Shown in pieces: positions 10,516 through 21,029 of a stretch of DNA of 64,000 nucleotides. The notes beneath the pieces are model-generated. The model did no database searches and was not told the origin of the DNA. It was given only the letters and a program-made list of their open reading frames with translations. The position numbers and the translations under genes are program-made. The stretch is from positions 9,045,001 through 9,109,000 of the forward strand of contig JARDYH010000002.1 of assembly GCA_029215795.1 (NCBI GenBank), read 5' to 3'. Each line of letters opens with the position of its first letter. Position 1 is the stretch's first letter. This DNA comes from Anniella stebbinsi (lineage: Eukaryota > Chordata > Lepidosauria > Squamata > Anniellidae).

Positions 10516-11216
10516 AGTCCTGCAAGTGAAATAAATAAATAAATAGAAAAATTCTATTTTGTATGTGTGCATTGTCATTGTTGTTTGATGTGATGTTTCT
10601 TAGCAACTTCAAGGAGGAATTTGTGAAAAAGCACATTTGGTCTTGGAAACCATATTTCAGGGGCCAGAAGGCATTTCATTCACATCATATCGCAAGGGCA
10701 CCACATGTTTTGACAGCCCTAGAGAGAGGTAATTTGGTGAGCATCACTCTAATGATATATGATTTAGACAGTGACTTTTCCTGCTTTCATCCTCTATGCG
10801 AACTCTGCGCCTGTCAGACTTCCCCCTTCCCCCTCGCCCCCCCTTCTCCTCCATGTCACCATAGATTTACTAACAGGAAGATGTTGAGTCTGCAGCCAAT
10901 TGTGATCCCTTTCCAACCTTCTTCTAATAGTACACTAAAAGGGGAATTTAGCATACATACAATGAGATGTGTTTACAAATTGAAGCAAATTACAATTCCA
11001 TTGTGTGATGGCTTCTAGACGGCTGCCACTTGCACAACATTAATTTTACAGAAATCCCTGAGCCTCCATTTGTCTGCAAATGGTGGACTCGCTATGGGGA
11101 CAGGTGGCTGCCAGACCTGCTTGTCATGCGCCCGGCCACTGAATGAGTGACTTCATGAGCACCCCATGGCACAGCAAGTGAGGTCTAGGGGTCGGGCTGC
11201 AGCGGAATCCGCTGGA
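10516..11216. other. No recognised feature
   Basis: Unique-looking sequence. An open frame of 151 codons at 10563-11018 has no recognisable domain and no coding-like composition, so I do not call it a gene. Confidence 0.4.
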
Positions 11217-11224
11217 CTACTGGA

Positions 11225-12037
11225 TAGGCTGACCAGATTTTAAAAGTAAAAATCCCGGTCCCCCCCGCCCCCCCCAAAACAACCCCCCCACCAAGCCACC
11301 CCCCCAAAAAAAACCAGCCTGGACCTACCGCCGGGTTCCTCTGTCACCCGTGCGGCTGCGCGGGTTCCTCTGTTGCTGCCCGCGCGGCCGCGCCGGGTCC
11401 TCCGTCGCCCGCGCGGCTGCGCGGGGTCCTCCGCTACCGCCCGCGCGGCCGCACCGGGTCCTCCATCGCCCGCGCGGCCGCGCGGGGTCCTCCATCGCCG
11501 CCCGCGCGGAAGAGGCGGGAGAGGGCCGGATCCGGAAGTGACGTAACTGGCCCTCTCCCGTCTCTTCCGCGCGGCCTCTGGCCTTTCTGGGGCTCGTCGC
11601 GATGGCGACGAGCCTCGAGGAGCCCGGACGCCCACGCGGAAGAGGCGGGCGTGGGCGTCCGGGCTCCTCAGGGCTCATCGCCATCGCGATTGAGCCCCAA
11701 GGAGGCCAGAGGCTGCGCGGAAGAGGCGGGAGAGGGCCGGTTATGTCACTTCCGGATCCGGCCCTCTCCTGCCTGTTCCGCGCAGCCTCTGGCCTTACGA
11801 GCCCGGCAGCGGCGGCAAAGGTGGCGGAGGAGCCCGGGAAGCGGCCGCCCCAGCAGGTAAGTGCCCCCCTTTGTGCTTACCTGCAGGGGCGTCCGCTTCC
11901 CGGGCTCCTCCACCTCCACCGGGTCTCGCTGCCACCGCCGCGTGACCCCCCGCCACCCCGGTTTTCCCCCGGTTGGCCCGGTTGGCCTCTGGATTCCCGG
12001 TTAGGACCGGGAAATCCCGAGCCACCTGGTCAGCCTA
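11225..12037. mobile_element. CpG-rich non-autonomous hAT element, 813 bp
   Basis: Ends TAGGCTGACCAGAT and CTGGTCAGCCTA are inverted and the flanks repeat CTACTGGA exactly (11217-11224, 12038-12045), so this is a clean hAT-type insertion. The interior is extremely GC- and CpG-rich. A tandem GCGCGGCCGC..GGGTCCTCC block at 11340-11500 is followed by a large inverted repeat centred near 11645. Each arm holds an ETS/CRE-like composite: CCGGAAGTGACGTAA at 11532-11546 and CCGGAAGTGACATAA on minus at 11741-11755. Donor-like CAGGTAAGT lies at 11854-11862 (plus) and its mirror at 11876-11884 (minus). The ORFs on both strands are by-products of GC content. The termini match the small AT-richer MITEs at 655, 9734 and 29933, so these probably used the same transposase. 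Confidence 0.9.
11532..11546 (+). promoter_or_regulatory. ETS/CRE-like composite motif in the hAT element
   Basis: CCGGAAGTGACGTAA joins an ETS core (CCGGAAGT) to a CRE-like TGACGTAA, a combination typical of CpG-island promoters. A mirrored, CpG-decayed copy sits at 11741-11755. The motif is seen; activity is not known. Confidence 0.55.
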
Positions 12038-12083
12038 CTACTGGACCCACTCAGGCACTCACGGCATCCCTAGTCATCACTAA

Positions 12084-12630
12084 GGGCATGTCTACACCAG
12101 CTATTTATCCCGAGGTCAGCTTGAGGTCGTCCTGGTGAATCAGGACAGCTGATCCCGGGGTCAACCGGGGACGACATCTCAGTTGCCCCAGGATACCTGG
12201 GACCAGTTATCTCGATTTTTCCCACAGTCCCAGGACAACCTCGAGGACTGCTGGTGGTGTGGCGTAGGCTCCTGGGTCCTCCCTCCCCACAAGTAGTGGG
12301 GCTTCAAACAGGCACGGAGCTGTGCAGGGGGCCCTCCCTGCTCATTGAGGGGTGGAGGGGCAACATTTCCACCATCCCTGAGATGGCTCTCGGCATGCTG
12401 GAGCACTGAAATTAAAGGTTTTTCCATCAAAAAAACTTACTTTTGGTGCACAATTGAGCGAACCTCTCCCTTCTTTTTTTTTTTTTTTTAAAAATGCCAT
12501 GCCAGAAATGTCCCTCTTGACTTCCGGGACATCACACTGGTGTGTGCATCCTGGGGAATGATCCCAGAAGCTGTAAAGCCTGAGATCCTCCCCCACCCAT
12601 CCCAGAAGGCCTGCAGGTATAAATGAGCCC
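12084..12630. mobile_element. GGGC-ended MITE (CTACACC family), 547 bp
   Basis: Ends GGGCATGTCTACACC and GGTATAAATGAGCCC are an inverted pair. Flanks TAA and AAA fit a 3-bp duplication with one change. The interior (TTATCCCGAGGTC, GGGGTCAACCGGGGACGAC, TCCCAGGACAACC.CGAGGAC) is shared with 28230-28737, 39677-40158 and 45105-45599. A donor-like AAAGTAAGT on minus lies at 12436-12444 beside an A/T tract. Confidence 0.75.
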
Positions 12631-12632
12631 AA

Positions 12633-12850
12633 AGCCAGCGTGGTGCAGTGGTTAGAATGTTGGACTGGGACTCAGGAGATCTAAGTTCTAATCTCCACTC
12701 AGCCATGACGCTCAAGAGGTGACTTTGGGCCAGTCACTGACTTCCAGCCTGACCTACTTCACTGGGTTGTTGTGAGGATCAAATTGAGAGGACAAGGACT
12801 GGGTTCCTTGCAAGATGAAAAAAAAGTGTGATATAAATGTAATAGTAATA
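12633..12850 (+). mobile_element. tRNA-derived SINE (squamate type)
   Basis: The head contains TGGTGCAGTGGTTAGAATGT (A box region) and GTTCTAATCTCC (B box region), then the body TGACTTTGGGCCAGTCACTG and GTTGTTGTGAGGATCAAATT, ending near GATATAAATGTAAT. Other copies: 18525-19145, 30670-30890, 31465-31700 and 40518-40755. Confidence 0.88.
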
Positions 12851-13029
12851 GTTAAACCACTATTACTAGGCAAATGAAGGACTTTTTTTTTCAAACAAGC
12901 AAGTGTGTCAACATTGTATCCAAACCACTCTGCAAATACCAGCTAACTTGCATTTAAAAGATATGCATGGATGGGGGATTGGAGTTCAGTAAACACCCAA
13001 TATTCATATTTTTGACCTAATGTCTACAT
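12851..13029. other. No recognised feature
   Basis: Short AT-rich spacer between the SINE and the AAT tract. Confidence 0.4.
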
Positions 13030-13034
13030 TTGCA

Positions 13035-13066
<32 letters not shown>

Positions 13067-13565
13067 TAATAATAATTTATTTCTTACCCGCCTCTCCGTT
13101 TGGATCGAGGCGGGGAACAACAATATGATAAAATACACAAAACTGATTAAAACATGACACACATTATTAAAACTGCATTAAAACATCCTAAAACATCCTA
13201 AAAACATCCTAAAAACATTCTAAAATTCCACTGGATATACCCGCCGGAAGAGAACAGTCTTTATGACTTTCTTAAATTCTAAAAGACTGTTAAGTTGACG
13301 AGTCTCCTCCGGCAGGTCATTCCACAGTCTGGGAGCGGCAGAAGAGAAGGTCCTCTGCGTAACGGTTGTCAGCCTAGTCTTGGCTGACTGTAGTACTTCC
13401 CAGAGGACCTGAGCATGCGGGGCGGATTGTATGGGAGAAGGTGATCCCGCAGGTAATCTGGACCCAAACCATGTAGGGCTTTAAAGGTAATAACCAACAC
13501 TTTATATTTCGCCCGGAAACTAATTGGCAGCCAGTGGAGTGATTTTAAAGCTGGCGTAAATTGGA
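13030..13565 (-). mobile_element. L2-type LINE with AAT tail and ORF2 C-terminal fragment
   Basis: The AAT tail (13037-13078) is followed, on the minus strand, by the 3' UTR motif of the CCCGCCTC..GGAACAACA type and the ORF2 end. Within 13369-13565 the frame gives ALKSLHWLPISF, VITFKALHGLGPDYL and DHLLPYNP. It is closely related to the copy at 2623-3283. Confidence 0.87.
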
Positions 13566-14391
13566 ACATTGTACTAACACAATGGGGCCCTTGGTCTAAT
13601 GGATGTGGATGAAACTTCAATGGTGCTTTCACTTTCCTATCCTGCCCACCCACCTCTTGCTATGCTCCCTCTCCCTACCCACATCCTGAGTTTGGGCATC
13701 AGCACAACTATAGCATGACAGCCTATTTAATCTTCAAGCTATGTTGCACTACAATTCAGACCATAGAAATACGCTGCAAGATGAGGGGCTCAGGGCATTT
13801 CCAAAGATCAACCTAGGGTTTCCAGAAGAGATTTTTCACTCAAATTCATGTTTATCTTGTCTGGAAGATAAAAAGTCATAACCTCCCCCCAAACCCTTGA
13901 AATTACTGACACAGCACCATATTAAGCATGGCACCACGGGAGATCCAGTCGTAAGCAAGTGCAGTAACTGAAGTATAAAGTGCATTCGTCATTCTCCGAT
14001 TTATTGGACAATTATTGTGTGATCCCGGTTCTGGTTCCTTGGCGACACTTGTGACTCTATTAGGGGCTGAGTCAGTCCATGCAGAGGACTCCCAAGTCCA
14101 TCTCATATGTGCCATCCAAATGATTAAACCAGCATTAAACTGAGATTCTGGACAAAGTCTTCCCTTGTGCCTTGCTAGAACAGCATATGAGAGATTAAAA
14201 AAAAAAAAAGACAGCCAGCAAGCACCAGCCAATTTATTCTGAGAAACGTCTTGATACAGAACATAGTCCATATGAGAAGGGGACATTGCTTAGAAGCAGA
14301 GCCCATCCTCTGAATGCAGAAAGTGCCATGTTTGGGTCTTCAGCTCCATTCAGCCCCAGCCAACAAGACCAATGGTCAGTAACGCTTGGGG
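13566..14391. other. Low-repeat stretch with a candidate conserved element
   Basis: No gene or repeat recognised. The part at about 13900-14290 has even composition (CATTCGTCATTCTCCGATTT, GACAATTATTGTGTGATCCC) and could be a conserved non-coding element. Confidence 0.3.
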
Positions 14392-14775
14392 TAGGGATGT
14401 ACTCGTTGGGTAAAATCTATTCTGTCTGTGTTTCATGGATTGTCAGGTGCCTTTCATTCCATCGTCTGGCCATTGATGTAATCAGATTTGTTTTCTGCTT
14501 CTGAATGTGCACAAATGTAAATTTGCACAAATTCACATGTGTGCAATCCGCCCATCCCCCAAATGCAACCCCCCCACACACCCAAACTATGCATTTTCAT
14601 GGGGAAAATTCACACTTTTTGCCAGGGGGTATTGGGGGAAATGCACACTGGGTTGTTTTGCGTTTTTTTTGCGCAAAATTCTGCTCAACTGGAGGGAAAG
14701 CTGCAGAATACATGGGTTGGATTCATAAATATCCAAACTCATTTGGTTCCTTTGTGGATTCCTAGGACATCCCTA
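14392..14775. mobile_element. AT-rich hAT MITE, TAGGGATGT ends
   Basis: It starts TAGGGATGTAC and ends ACATCCCTA. Flanks GCTTGGGG and GCTTAAAA match at the first four positions only, so the 8-bp duplication is tentative. The interior repeats AAATTTGCACAAATTCAC-type motifs. Confidence 0.62.
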
Positions 14776-15274
14776 GCTTAAAACAACTGGACAGCATCTG
14801 GTTTGGGGAACACTGTCAAATTGTGTGCCAAGGAGACTCTTCAGACATGATCAAGTCCAAGCTGTTCAGCAGTGGAGCTGAACAGCCCATGGACAAAAAG
14901 AAGCCATCTTGTTTCCTCAAGCTAATTAGCACTGATCATTCATTGGTCAGGTGCCTCAGCATCAGGCTGCTCACTGATTATCTTGTGCTTTCTTCGCAAT
15001 GTACTGAAACTGCAGTTGATGCCTAATCAGAATTAGGTGAAGTCACATCCATGCTTCCAATACCACCCAAATGACTACCAAATGGGGCACAATGGGAGAA
15101 AATGGCCCCTGTACTCCTCATACACTTGACCAATATGGCCATGGAAGTCGAAACAAAAATCTTACTGAACTCTAATGGTGACTGGCTAGTTCTACCCTCC
15201 TCAGAATCAGGTGGTGGGTAGATGTATTTCTTCAAAGCCAGATGCTGAAGGATAGGCATAGCCACCTTAAAAGC
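14776..15274. other. No recognised feature
   Basis: Unique-looking sequence without a supported gene or repeat. Confidence 0.4.
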
Positions 15275-15425
15275 AGGGCTGTGCACCAGTTCACCTCTGG
15301 GTCCAAATCCCAAATGGAACTGGGGTGATTTAGACCAATCTGGTCTGAATCCAGATCAGCCCTGGATTGGTCCAGATCAGCACCAAGCGCTTTGGACTGA
15401 CCTGGACAATTCAGATGCCATGAAT
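15275..15425. mobile_element. hAT arm fragment, AGGGCTGTGCACC end
   Basis: The end AGGGCTGTGCACCAGTTCACC resembles the left end of the element at 5777. It is followed by a lattice of CAGATC/GGTCTGA motifs (ATCTGGTCTGAATCCAGATC near 15339). The other end is not found. Confidence 0.5.
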
Positions 15426-15910
15426 CTTCTCAAGCCTAGCAGCCATCCTCTCCTACATGGGAGCCGCCATTCTTACAGGAGATAGAGGCTCTGTCTCATT
15501 CTAGATCCATCTCACGCACAACGGTGGCCTTCAAGGGCCTTTTCCAGGAGGGGGCAGCAGGTCACTGAGACAGGTTGGGTTAGGGCACCCATGACTTCCC
15601 TTGGCTTCATGACCAGGTGATCCAGAGTGGGTTGGACCCAATGCTGGCCCAGGTGCAAATCACCTTGAATAGTCTCTTCAGAGTTTTGACTAATTTTGAC
15701 TGAAACCTGGAGCAAATTCATTGCCCCACCGACATCAGAGCCATCAGCCTCCACTGGAGGGGTATACTTATCTGTGTTTGTGATGTGCATTTTACCTGTG
15801 CAACTGAGTATTTTTAGCTGGGACTAGAAATAAACTTCCTAGCCAGTGGCCATCTCTCATGTAGGCTGTAGACTGGCATAAAACTATCTGGATCAAGGAA
15901 TTTTCACAAA
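15426..15910. other. No recognised feature
   Basis: Unique-looking sequence between a hAT arm and a microsatellite. Confidence 0.4.
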
Positions 15911-15918
15911 TCTATCTA

Positions 15919-15989
<71 letters not shown>

Positions 15990-16168
15990 CATCTATCATC
16001 TATCTATCCATCTATCATCTATCTATCTATCTATCTATCCATCTATCATCTATCTATCCATCTATCATCTATCTATCATCTATCTATCTATCATCTATCT
16101 ACCTATCATCTATCTATCTGTCATCTATCTATCATCTATCTATCATCTATCTATCTAATCTATCATCT
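15911..16168. repeat. (ATCT)n microsatellite, about 255 bp, with higher-order variants
   Basis: Tetranucleotide ATCT repeats are broken at intervals by ATC or ATCC units (CTATCATCTATC, CTATCCATCTATC), giving an irregular longer pattern. Confidence 0.97.
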
Positions 16169-17697
16169 GTCTTTGCTTTAAATGCCAGCTGATGGAACCC
16201 CTAATCATAATTGGGATTGAGATACTTGGGAGGGGGGAATTAATCTTTTCCTCCTATGTTGCAGTCCCAGGAAACCTACATGCGTGTGCGCACACACCCA
16301 CCCACACACACAAACACACTGCTGGGGCTGATTTTCATCAGGACCAGATCAAGGGAGGTAAAGGTTAACTGTTCTTCCTGGAGTGTCATGATCCTGATCC
16401 TGATTGAGGCCCAAAAGGAAAAAGAAAGTTGCACTAAACTTCAAGTGACATATTTAGGTCAGATGCAGTTTGGCCCTTATTTCCGCTGCAAGGCAGAGAA
16501 GACGGCGTTTTGAAACTCATCCACCGTATTAACGGAAGAATGGCAGTTATGGAGCAAACTCATTGCAGGATCTGCACGAGGAAGAGTCAAATGACAGGAA
16601 TCAGAATATGACCCAAGGTGTGTATGGAATTCATCCACAGAAGACCAGAGATCTTCATCTTTTAGAAACCAAAACCGTGGTGTCAGTGCCGTCCCTGATA
16701 GACAATTCATGTTCCTTTAAGTATTCTTGTGCCATAGTAACATGAGTTGGCTAATTATAGGGTAATTATGAAGCAATGTACTGAAAGGCTTTGGAAGCGT
16801 GGGAGAAGATCAAGAGCAAGCCCCAAGTACCTGCATGGGAGGAGATTTCCAACAGTTGACAACCAGTGCTAGACAAAAGCAGAACTCGAAATAAGTCATC
16901 TTTAACAGAAAGCATTAATTAATCAATCATTGTAGCAAGTTACCTAGATATTGTAGCCTATCTTCCGTGAGCTGAGTTCCTGAAGTCAATTCACTGCACA
17001 TCATTTGGCAAAGCGGAATGGAAGAGATAGCGTGAAGCCACCCAAATTTTGCATTTGCTGACTTGAGGGAGCAATTAGTTGAGTTCACATTTTACAGGGC
17101 AATCCTAGAGATGATGTCAGAATGCTGATGCATCCAACATCTGCCAGGCTCCTGCCAGCAAGGTGAAAGCTTGAGGTTTCACTCCCGCCCCCCCCCCAAA
17201 TACCCAATTTATTTCCCATTGTTTGCAGTGGGAGAGAATAAAGTTAGATCAGGGATGGTCTAAATTCCCAACCTATCTGGGGGTGGTATGGGAAATCCAG
17301 ACCCTTCCATACTCCACCCATACCGTGCCTTAATCCTCACCAAGAGGTGTTGGGCACATAGCTTTCTGCAGAAGAGGGAAGGGGAATCCAAGACCAGAGT
17401 TCTGCCTTCAGCCCTGGAAGGGATTTCCAGTCTATCCTACGGCCCCTGGGACTATCCCAGGCCCCATAGGATTGCAGCCTTCAGGTATGAACCAAAACTC
17501 AGTTGCCCTTTGAAATTCAGACTGCTCCAAACTTTGCAATAAAGTTTGCCAATCAAAAATATTGTGCAAGAAAATGCATACACCAGAGGAATGCACACAC
17601 CACAATATGTACTGATGAAAATAACATTCGCAGTGCACCCCAAGAGGGAAATTGCTTGCAACAATATGTCTGTTAGGCAAAATTGTGTGTATTCAAG
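16169..17697. other. Mostly unique sequence with a candidate conserved element
   Basis: No gene supported. The part at about 16740-17060 is repeat-free and contains GCATTAATTAATCAATCATT (near 16910) and other homeodomain-like sites. A poly-C run lies at about 17189-17199. Confidence 0.3.
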
Positions 17698-17969
17698 TAG
17701 GGTTGTCAGAAAAAACCTGCAAAAGATTCAAATGAATCTGGATATCTATGAACCCGACCTGCGGATTCCACACCTGGCTGGCTTCTTCCGAGACGTGAGG
17801 ATTCATGGACTTGTGGACCTGTTTTTTACTTGGGTGGGTGGGTGTGAATATGCAAATACAGACTTGTGCTAATGTGCATTACCACAAGTACCTATTAGGG
17901 CTAACGTGCTCTTGTGCGTTAGCACATGGGTAGTTCTGCAAACAGGAACAAAATACTCATACATCCCTT
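17698..17969. mobile_element. Probable hAT-type MITE, TAGGGTTGT / ACATCCCT ends
   Basis: Starts TAGGGTTGTCAG and ends CATACATCCCT, fitting the family with TAGGG.TG termini. The interior has a palindromic TGCATTA..TAATGC zone and a GCTAACGTGCTC..GCGTTAGC hairpin. No target duplication seen. Confidence 0.4.
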
Positions 17970-18081
17970 TAAAAAATCAAAATCTGTCAATGAGCAGCCA
18001 GCAGACTGAAAGATGCTGGACAATCTGTGAAACACAAACAGAATAGATTTAACAAATTCTGCACATGCTTAATTCAGAGAA

Positions 18082-18191
18082 ATACTACCCTGAACACGCC
18101 CAATCTCGTCTAATCTCGGAAGCTAAGCAGGGGCAGGCCTGGTTAGTACTTGGATGGGAGACCGCCTGGGAATACCAGGTGCTGTAGGCTT
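18082..18191 (+). pseudogene. 5S ribosomal RNA pseudogene, 5'-truncated
   Basis: The 110 bases match vertebrate 5S rRNA from about nucleotide 11 to the 3' end. The internal promoter region is recognisable (AAGCTAAGCAGGGG for box A, GGATGGGAGACCGCCTGG for box C). Compared with the known vertebrate sequence I count about seven changes, mostly C-to-T or G-to-A, as expected of methylated-CpG decay. The first ten bases, needed for the terminal helix, are missing, and the T-run terminator is replaced by TTAAAAAGAAAGAAAA. An A-rich tail suggests retroposition, but no target duplication is seen. It could also be the head of a 5S-derived SINE that has lost its body. Confidence 0.9.
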
Positions 18192-18251
18192 AAAAAGAAA
18201 GAAAATGATTTTTCATTCTGACTTTAAAATTAGCATTAGCATTCATTTTTT

Positions 18252-18407
18252 TGGTGTGCATTCCAATCTACCAATTTCTCTTTCTCTCTGTTTCTCATTT
18301 TTCCACTGTTGGGTTTGATTAATCTCAAACTTTGCTATAAATCAAACCTAGGATTGGAAAGATGAGAAACTGAGAGAAACAGAAATTGATAGATTCTTCC
18401 ATGCCTA
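18252..18407. mobile_element. Palindromic MITE, AATTTCT.TTTCTCTC arms
   Basis: The left arm (CCAATCTACCAATTTCTCTT..GTTTCTCAT) and the right arm (ATGAGAAACTGAGAGAAAC.GAAATTGATAGATTC) are inverted copies around a central TTTGATTAATCTCAAA loop. The right end is ATGCCTA. The same arm sequence ends the elements at 33167 and 56040-56378. Confidence 0.6.
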
Positions 18408-18524
18408 CTTGGAAATATGACTCATGGTAGGCATATGATGTGAACTTCAATGGGAGAAAAATCCTTAAAGTCCTTAAAATCTGAACCAGAGAGGAATTTT
18501 GGTCCTACCTCTGTCATTTCCTCA

Positions 18525-19145
18525 ATGTGATGTTGTAGTTGGAGTATTGACTGGGTCTGGGGAGACCCAGGTTCAAGTCCCCACTAACCCATGATGAAGC
18601 TCATTGGGGATGTTGGGCTAGGGATGGCCATTGTGGGGAAATCTAGCTCTTTTTAGGCTTGCTGGATTTCCCCAGAACCCCTGGCTCATCTTGCATTTTT
18701 GAGCCAAGTCGAACTCACTAAATCAGCATTTACACAAATCGCAGCTATATGTCTAATTTGTGCAAATTGCACCTGCATTACCTGAGAATGGCACAAATTA
18801 AGCCTAGCACAATCACAATTTGCGAAGATTAAAAAATATGGCTGAAATTCGTTGCAAATTGCATTGAGGTTGGTTTAAACCCTAAAATCCGCAAGCTGGC
18901 CCAACTCAATCTGCAATGAGTCGGGCCAGCTCACAGGTAAATGAACCAAAGTCAGGGGGTCTGGGCCAATGCAAGCTTGGCAAACTTCATCCCCCAGTTG
19001 TTTTCCTCTGACACCCCTATGATTGGGCCAGCTACTATCTCTCAACCTAAGCTATTGTGAGGATAAAATGGAGAGGATATTCATGTACCCTGCCTTGAGT
19101 TACTTGGAGGAAAGGCAAGGTATGAATATAACAAATAAATAAATG
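18525..19145 (+). mobile_element. tRNA-derived SINE split by a hAT MITE
   Basis: The head (18525-18618, GGGTCTGGGGAGACCCAGGT, TTCAAGTCCCCACT) and the tail (19020-19145, TTGGGCCAGCTACTATCTCT, TTGTGAGGATAAAATGGAGA, ending AACAAATAAATAAATG) form one SINE of the family at 12633, once the insert at 18619-19019 is removed. Confidence 0.8.
18619..19019. mobile_element. hAT MITE inserted in a SINE, TAGGGATGG ends
   Basis: It starts TAGGGATGGCC and ends GACACCCCTA. The flanks TGTTGGGC and GATTGGGC come from the split SINE and match at 6 of 8 bases, an aged 8-bp duplication. The interior is rich in CAAATTGCA/TGCAAATT motifs. Confidence 0.75.
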
Positions 19146-19360
19146 ATTATTACCTTATTCCCACTCATCTGCCTCCAAATCACCTCTCTCCCCACCTATT
19201 TCACTTCCATTGGTCGCTACCCCATGTGTCTTTCTACCCCATTTCCTCTTCTGATGGCTGGCAGGCTCTTCCATGGATGTGTGCCAGGCACAAGGAGAAC
19301 TGAGAAATGCAAAAATCTCTTGCCAGCCTGAGGTGGCTGGATGTCTAAGGTGGTTAGCAC

Positions 19361-19446
19361 TGTTTGTTTGGTTGGTTGGTTGGTTGGTTGTTTCCTTCCT
19401 TCCTTCCTTCCTTCCTTCCTTCCTTCCTTCCATCCATCCATCCTTC
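19361..19446. repeat. (GGTT)n and (CCTT)n / (CATC)n microsatellite
   Basis: GGTT repeats (19361-19391) switch to CCTT repeats (19394-19430), then CATC/CATCC (19431-19446). Confidence 0.95.
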
Positions 19447-19599
19447 CACCTACTTTAGGAGAGAGAGAATAACAAAGCCAGTGTTTTAAAGGTTGAGCCC
19501 TGTCCCGGGCCATATCCCAGTCGGCGAGCATACACTGTGCATACAGCAGGTCCCACATTTAATCTCCAGGTTTAATCTGCCCAATAGCCAAAGCTTTCT

Positions 19600-19735
19600 A
19601 GGCAGGTTAGTATGATGAAGGAATCGTGCCTGAAATCCCAGAGAGTTGCTGCCAGTCAGTGCCGACGATACTGGGCTAGATGAACCAATGGTCTGACTCA
19701 ATAGAAAGCAGCTTCCGATGTCCCTATGTTCCCAT
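19600..19735 (+). mobile_element. tRNA-derived SINE, second family, 3' part
   Basis: CCAGTCAGTGCCGACGATAC, TGGTCTGACTCAATAGAAAG and CAGCTTCCGATGTCCCTATG match the body and end of the SINE at 25885-26080. The tRNA head is missing. Confidence 0.65.
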
Positions 19736-20590
19736 TGGTGGCTCCCCACCGCTACAGCCTTCATGTCCAGCTTCACCAAAGCATGAATTCTAAGGTGGGC
19801 TGATCACGCCAGGAGGAGGCAGGACGTTTCTATCACACTTCAGCATCAAGGGCAGAGGTGCTCTCAGCCAGCAGAGGGAGCTCTCTCAGGCCTTGATAAG
19901 GTGGTGAGTCTGAATTTGGAACAAGCAACATAGGCTGATTTCTTTTGCCCTGACCAGCAAAACGAAACAACAATACAACAACAAACCAGATCTCAGAATA
20001 GTGGATTCCCCCCCTCCACATCCTCTGCAAGTTATAGTATTTTCCATTCCTGATTACTGCCCAGCCTAGTCTTCTGGGAACCCTAAGTCCTTCCAAGTCA
20101 GATCTATGCTAGTTCTGGACATTATAAATCGCCCCACACAGGATAGTTGAGAGATGGTCTTGGCCTTTCCTGGAATAAGCACAGTGCTTTTCTGTTAGCT
20201 CAAAAAGCAGTTTATATTTATTGCAAGGTATTACTCGGTGCATAAACCAAGGCTAGTGCCTATCTTAACGCCATGGGCAGTAAATCCAGTCCTCAGAATT
20301 GGTTGCCTTCATTAGGTTTGTGGCACATTGTAATCCAGCCCTACAGAGACAGCCAAGAATCTGCTCCTTTTCCCACAGCTAGCTTTCCTTCTTCACTATC
20401 AGTAGGCATGTTCCCAGATGACTCCAATCTTCACTGATCACACAAAGACTTTTTTTTAAAAAAAAATCCCTTCATCTGGGCTTTGATGCCTTTTCCAGAT
20501 GGCTTCCATCATTCAATTACCCCCATCCTAAAGAGCTGGCTAACACGACCTACTAGAGTTGTGGTTCTGGAACAGCCAGGTAATAGTGTG
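19736..20590. other. No recognised feature
   Basis: Unique-looking sequence. No supported gene or repeat. Confidence 0.4.
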
Positions 20591-20598
20591 CTTGCAAG

Positions 20599-20835
20599 CA
20601 TAAGCATGCACACAGGGTGTGCTGGGTGTGTCCAGGCACACCCTAATTTCCCTGGGCACCTCTGCTTTCCTGGCCCCCTGCTTGAATCGGAGCTTTTAAA
20701 AGGATGGGAAAGCCTCTGGAAAGCCAGCATTAGCATCCTTGGAGGTCCTGGAAAGTACGCTTTCTCACATCTCAACTGCTCCAATCGGGGCCTTTAAGGT
20801 GCACACCCTAATGATATAAGCTGCGCACGCCTATG
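20599..20835. mobile_element. Non-autonomous hAT element, CATARGC ends, 237 bp
   Basis: Ends CATAAGCATGCACA and TGCGCACGCCTATG are inverted. The flanks repeat CTTGCAAG exactly (20591-20598, 20836-20843), an 8-bp hAT-type duplication. The interior carries GGTGTGC..GCACACCCTAAT pairs. A related sequence lies at 35187-35370. Confidence 0.82.
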
Positions 20836-21029
20836 CTTGCAAGGACATTGTTCCGTGTGTGTTCTCATTTCATATACACACATGGTCATCAGCCAGCCAA
20901 ATAACATGGGCTTTTCTAACATGACTTGTTTTCTGCAGCCAATTTTTTTTCCCAGAGGAAAAAAAAATCTGTTGTTGGTAGAAATCTTTGCAAATCGCAA
21001 CACTAATTAGCAGCATTGGTGTTTTCCTT

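Noticed and set aside
10563..11018. 151-codon open frame as a possible gene
   Set aside because: No domain, no Kozak or splice context that stands out, and composition like its non-coding surroundings.
11240..12138. Several long overlapping ORFs rich in Arg, Gly and Pro on both strands
   Set aside because: They lie inside a CpG-rich inverted-repeat transposon where stop codons are rare by composition. They mirror each other and match no domain.
12633..12710. tRNA gene
   Set aside because: A and B box-like sequences belong to the head of a dispersed SINE with a shared body and tail at four other places. No cloverleaf is retained.
15911..16168. Regular repeats resembling a CRISPR array
   Set aside because: Simple ATCT microsatellite with no spacers, in a vertebrate genome.
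18082..18191. Functional 5S rRNA gene
   Set aside because: The first ten bases and the T-run terminator are missing and about seven bases differ from the vertebrate sequence.
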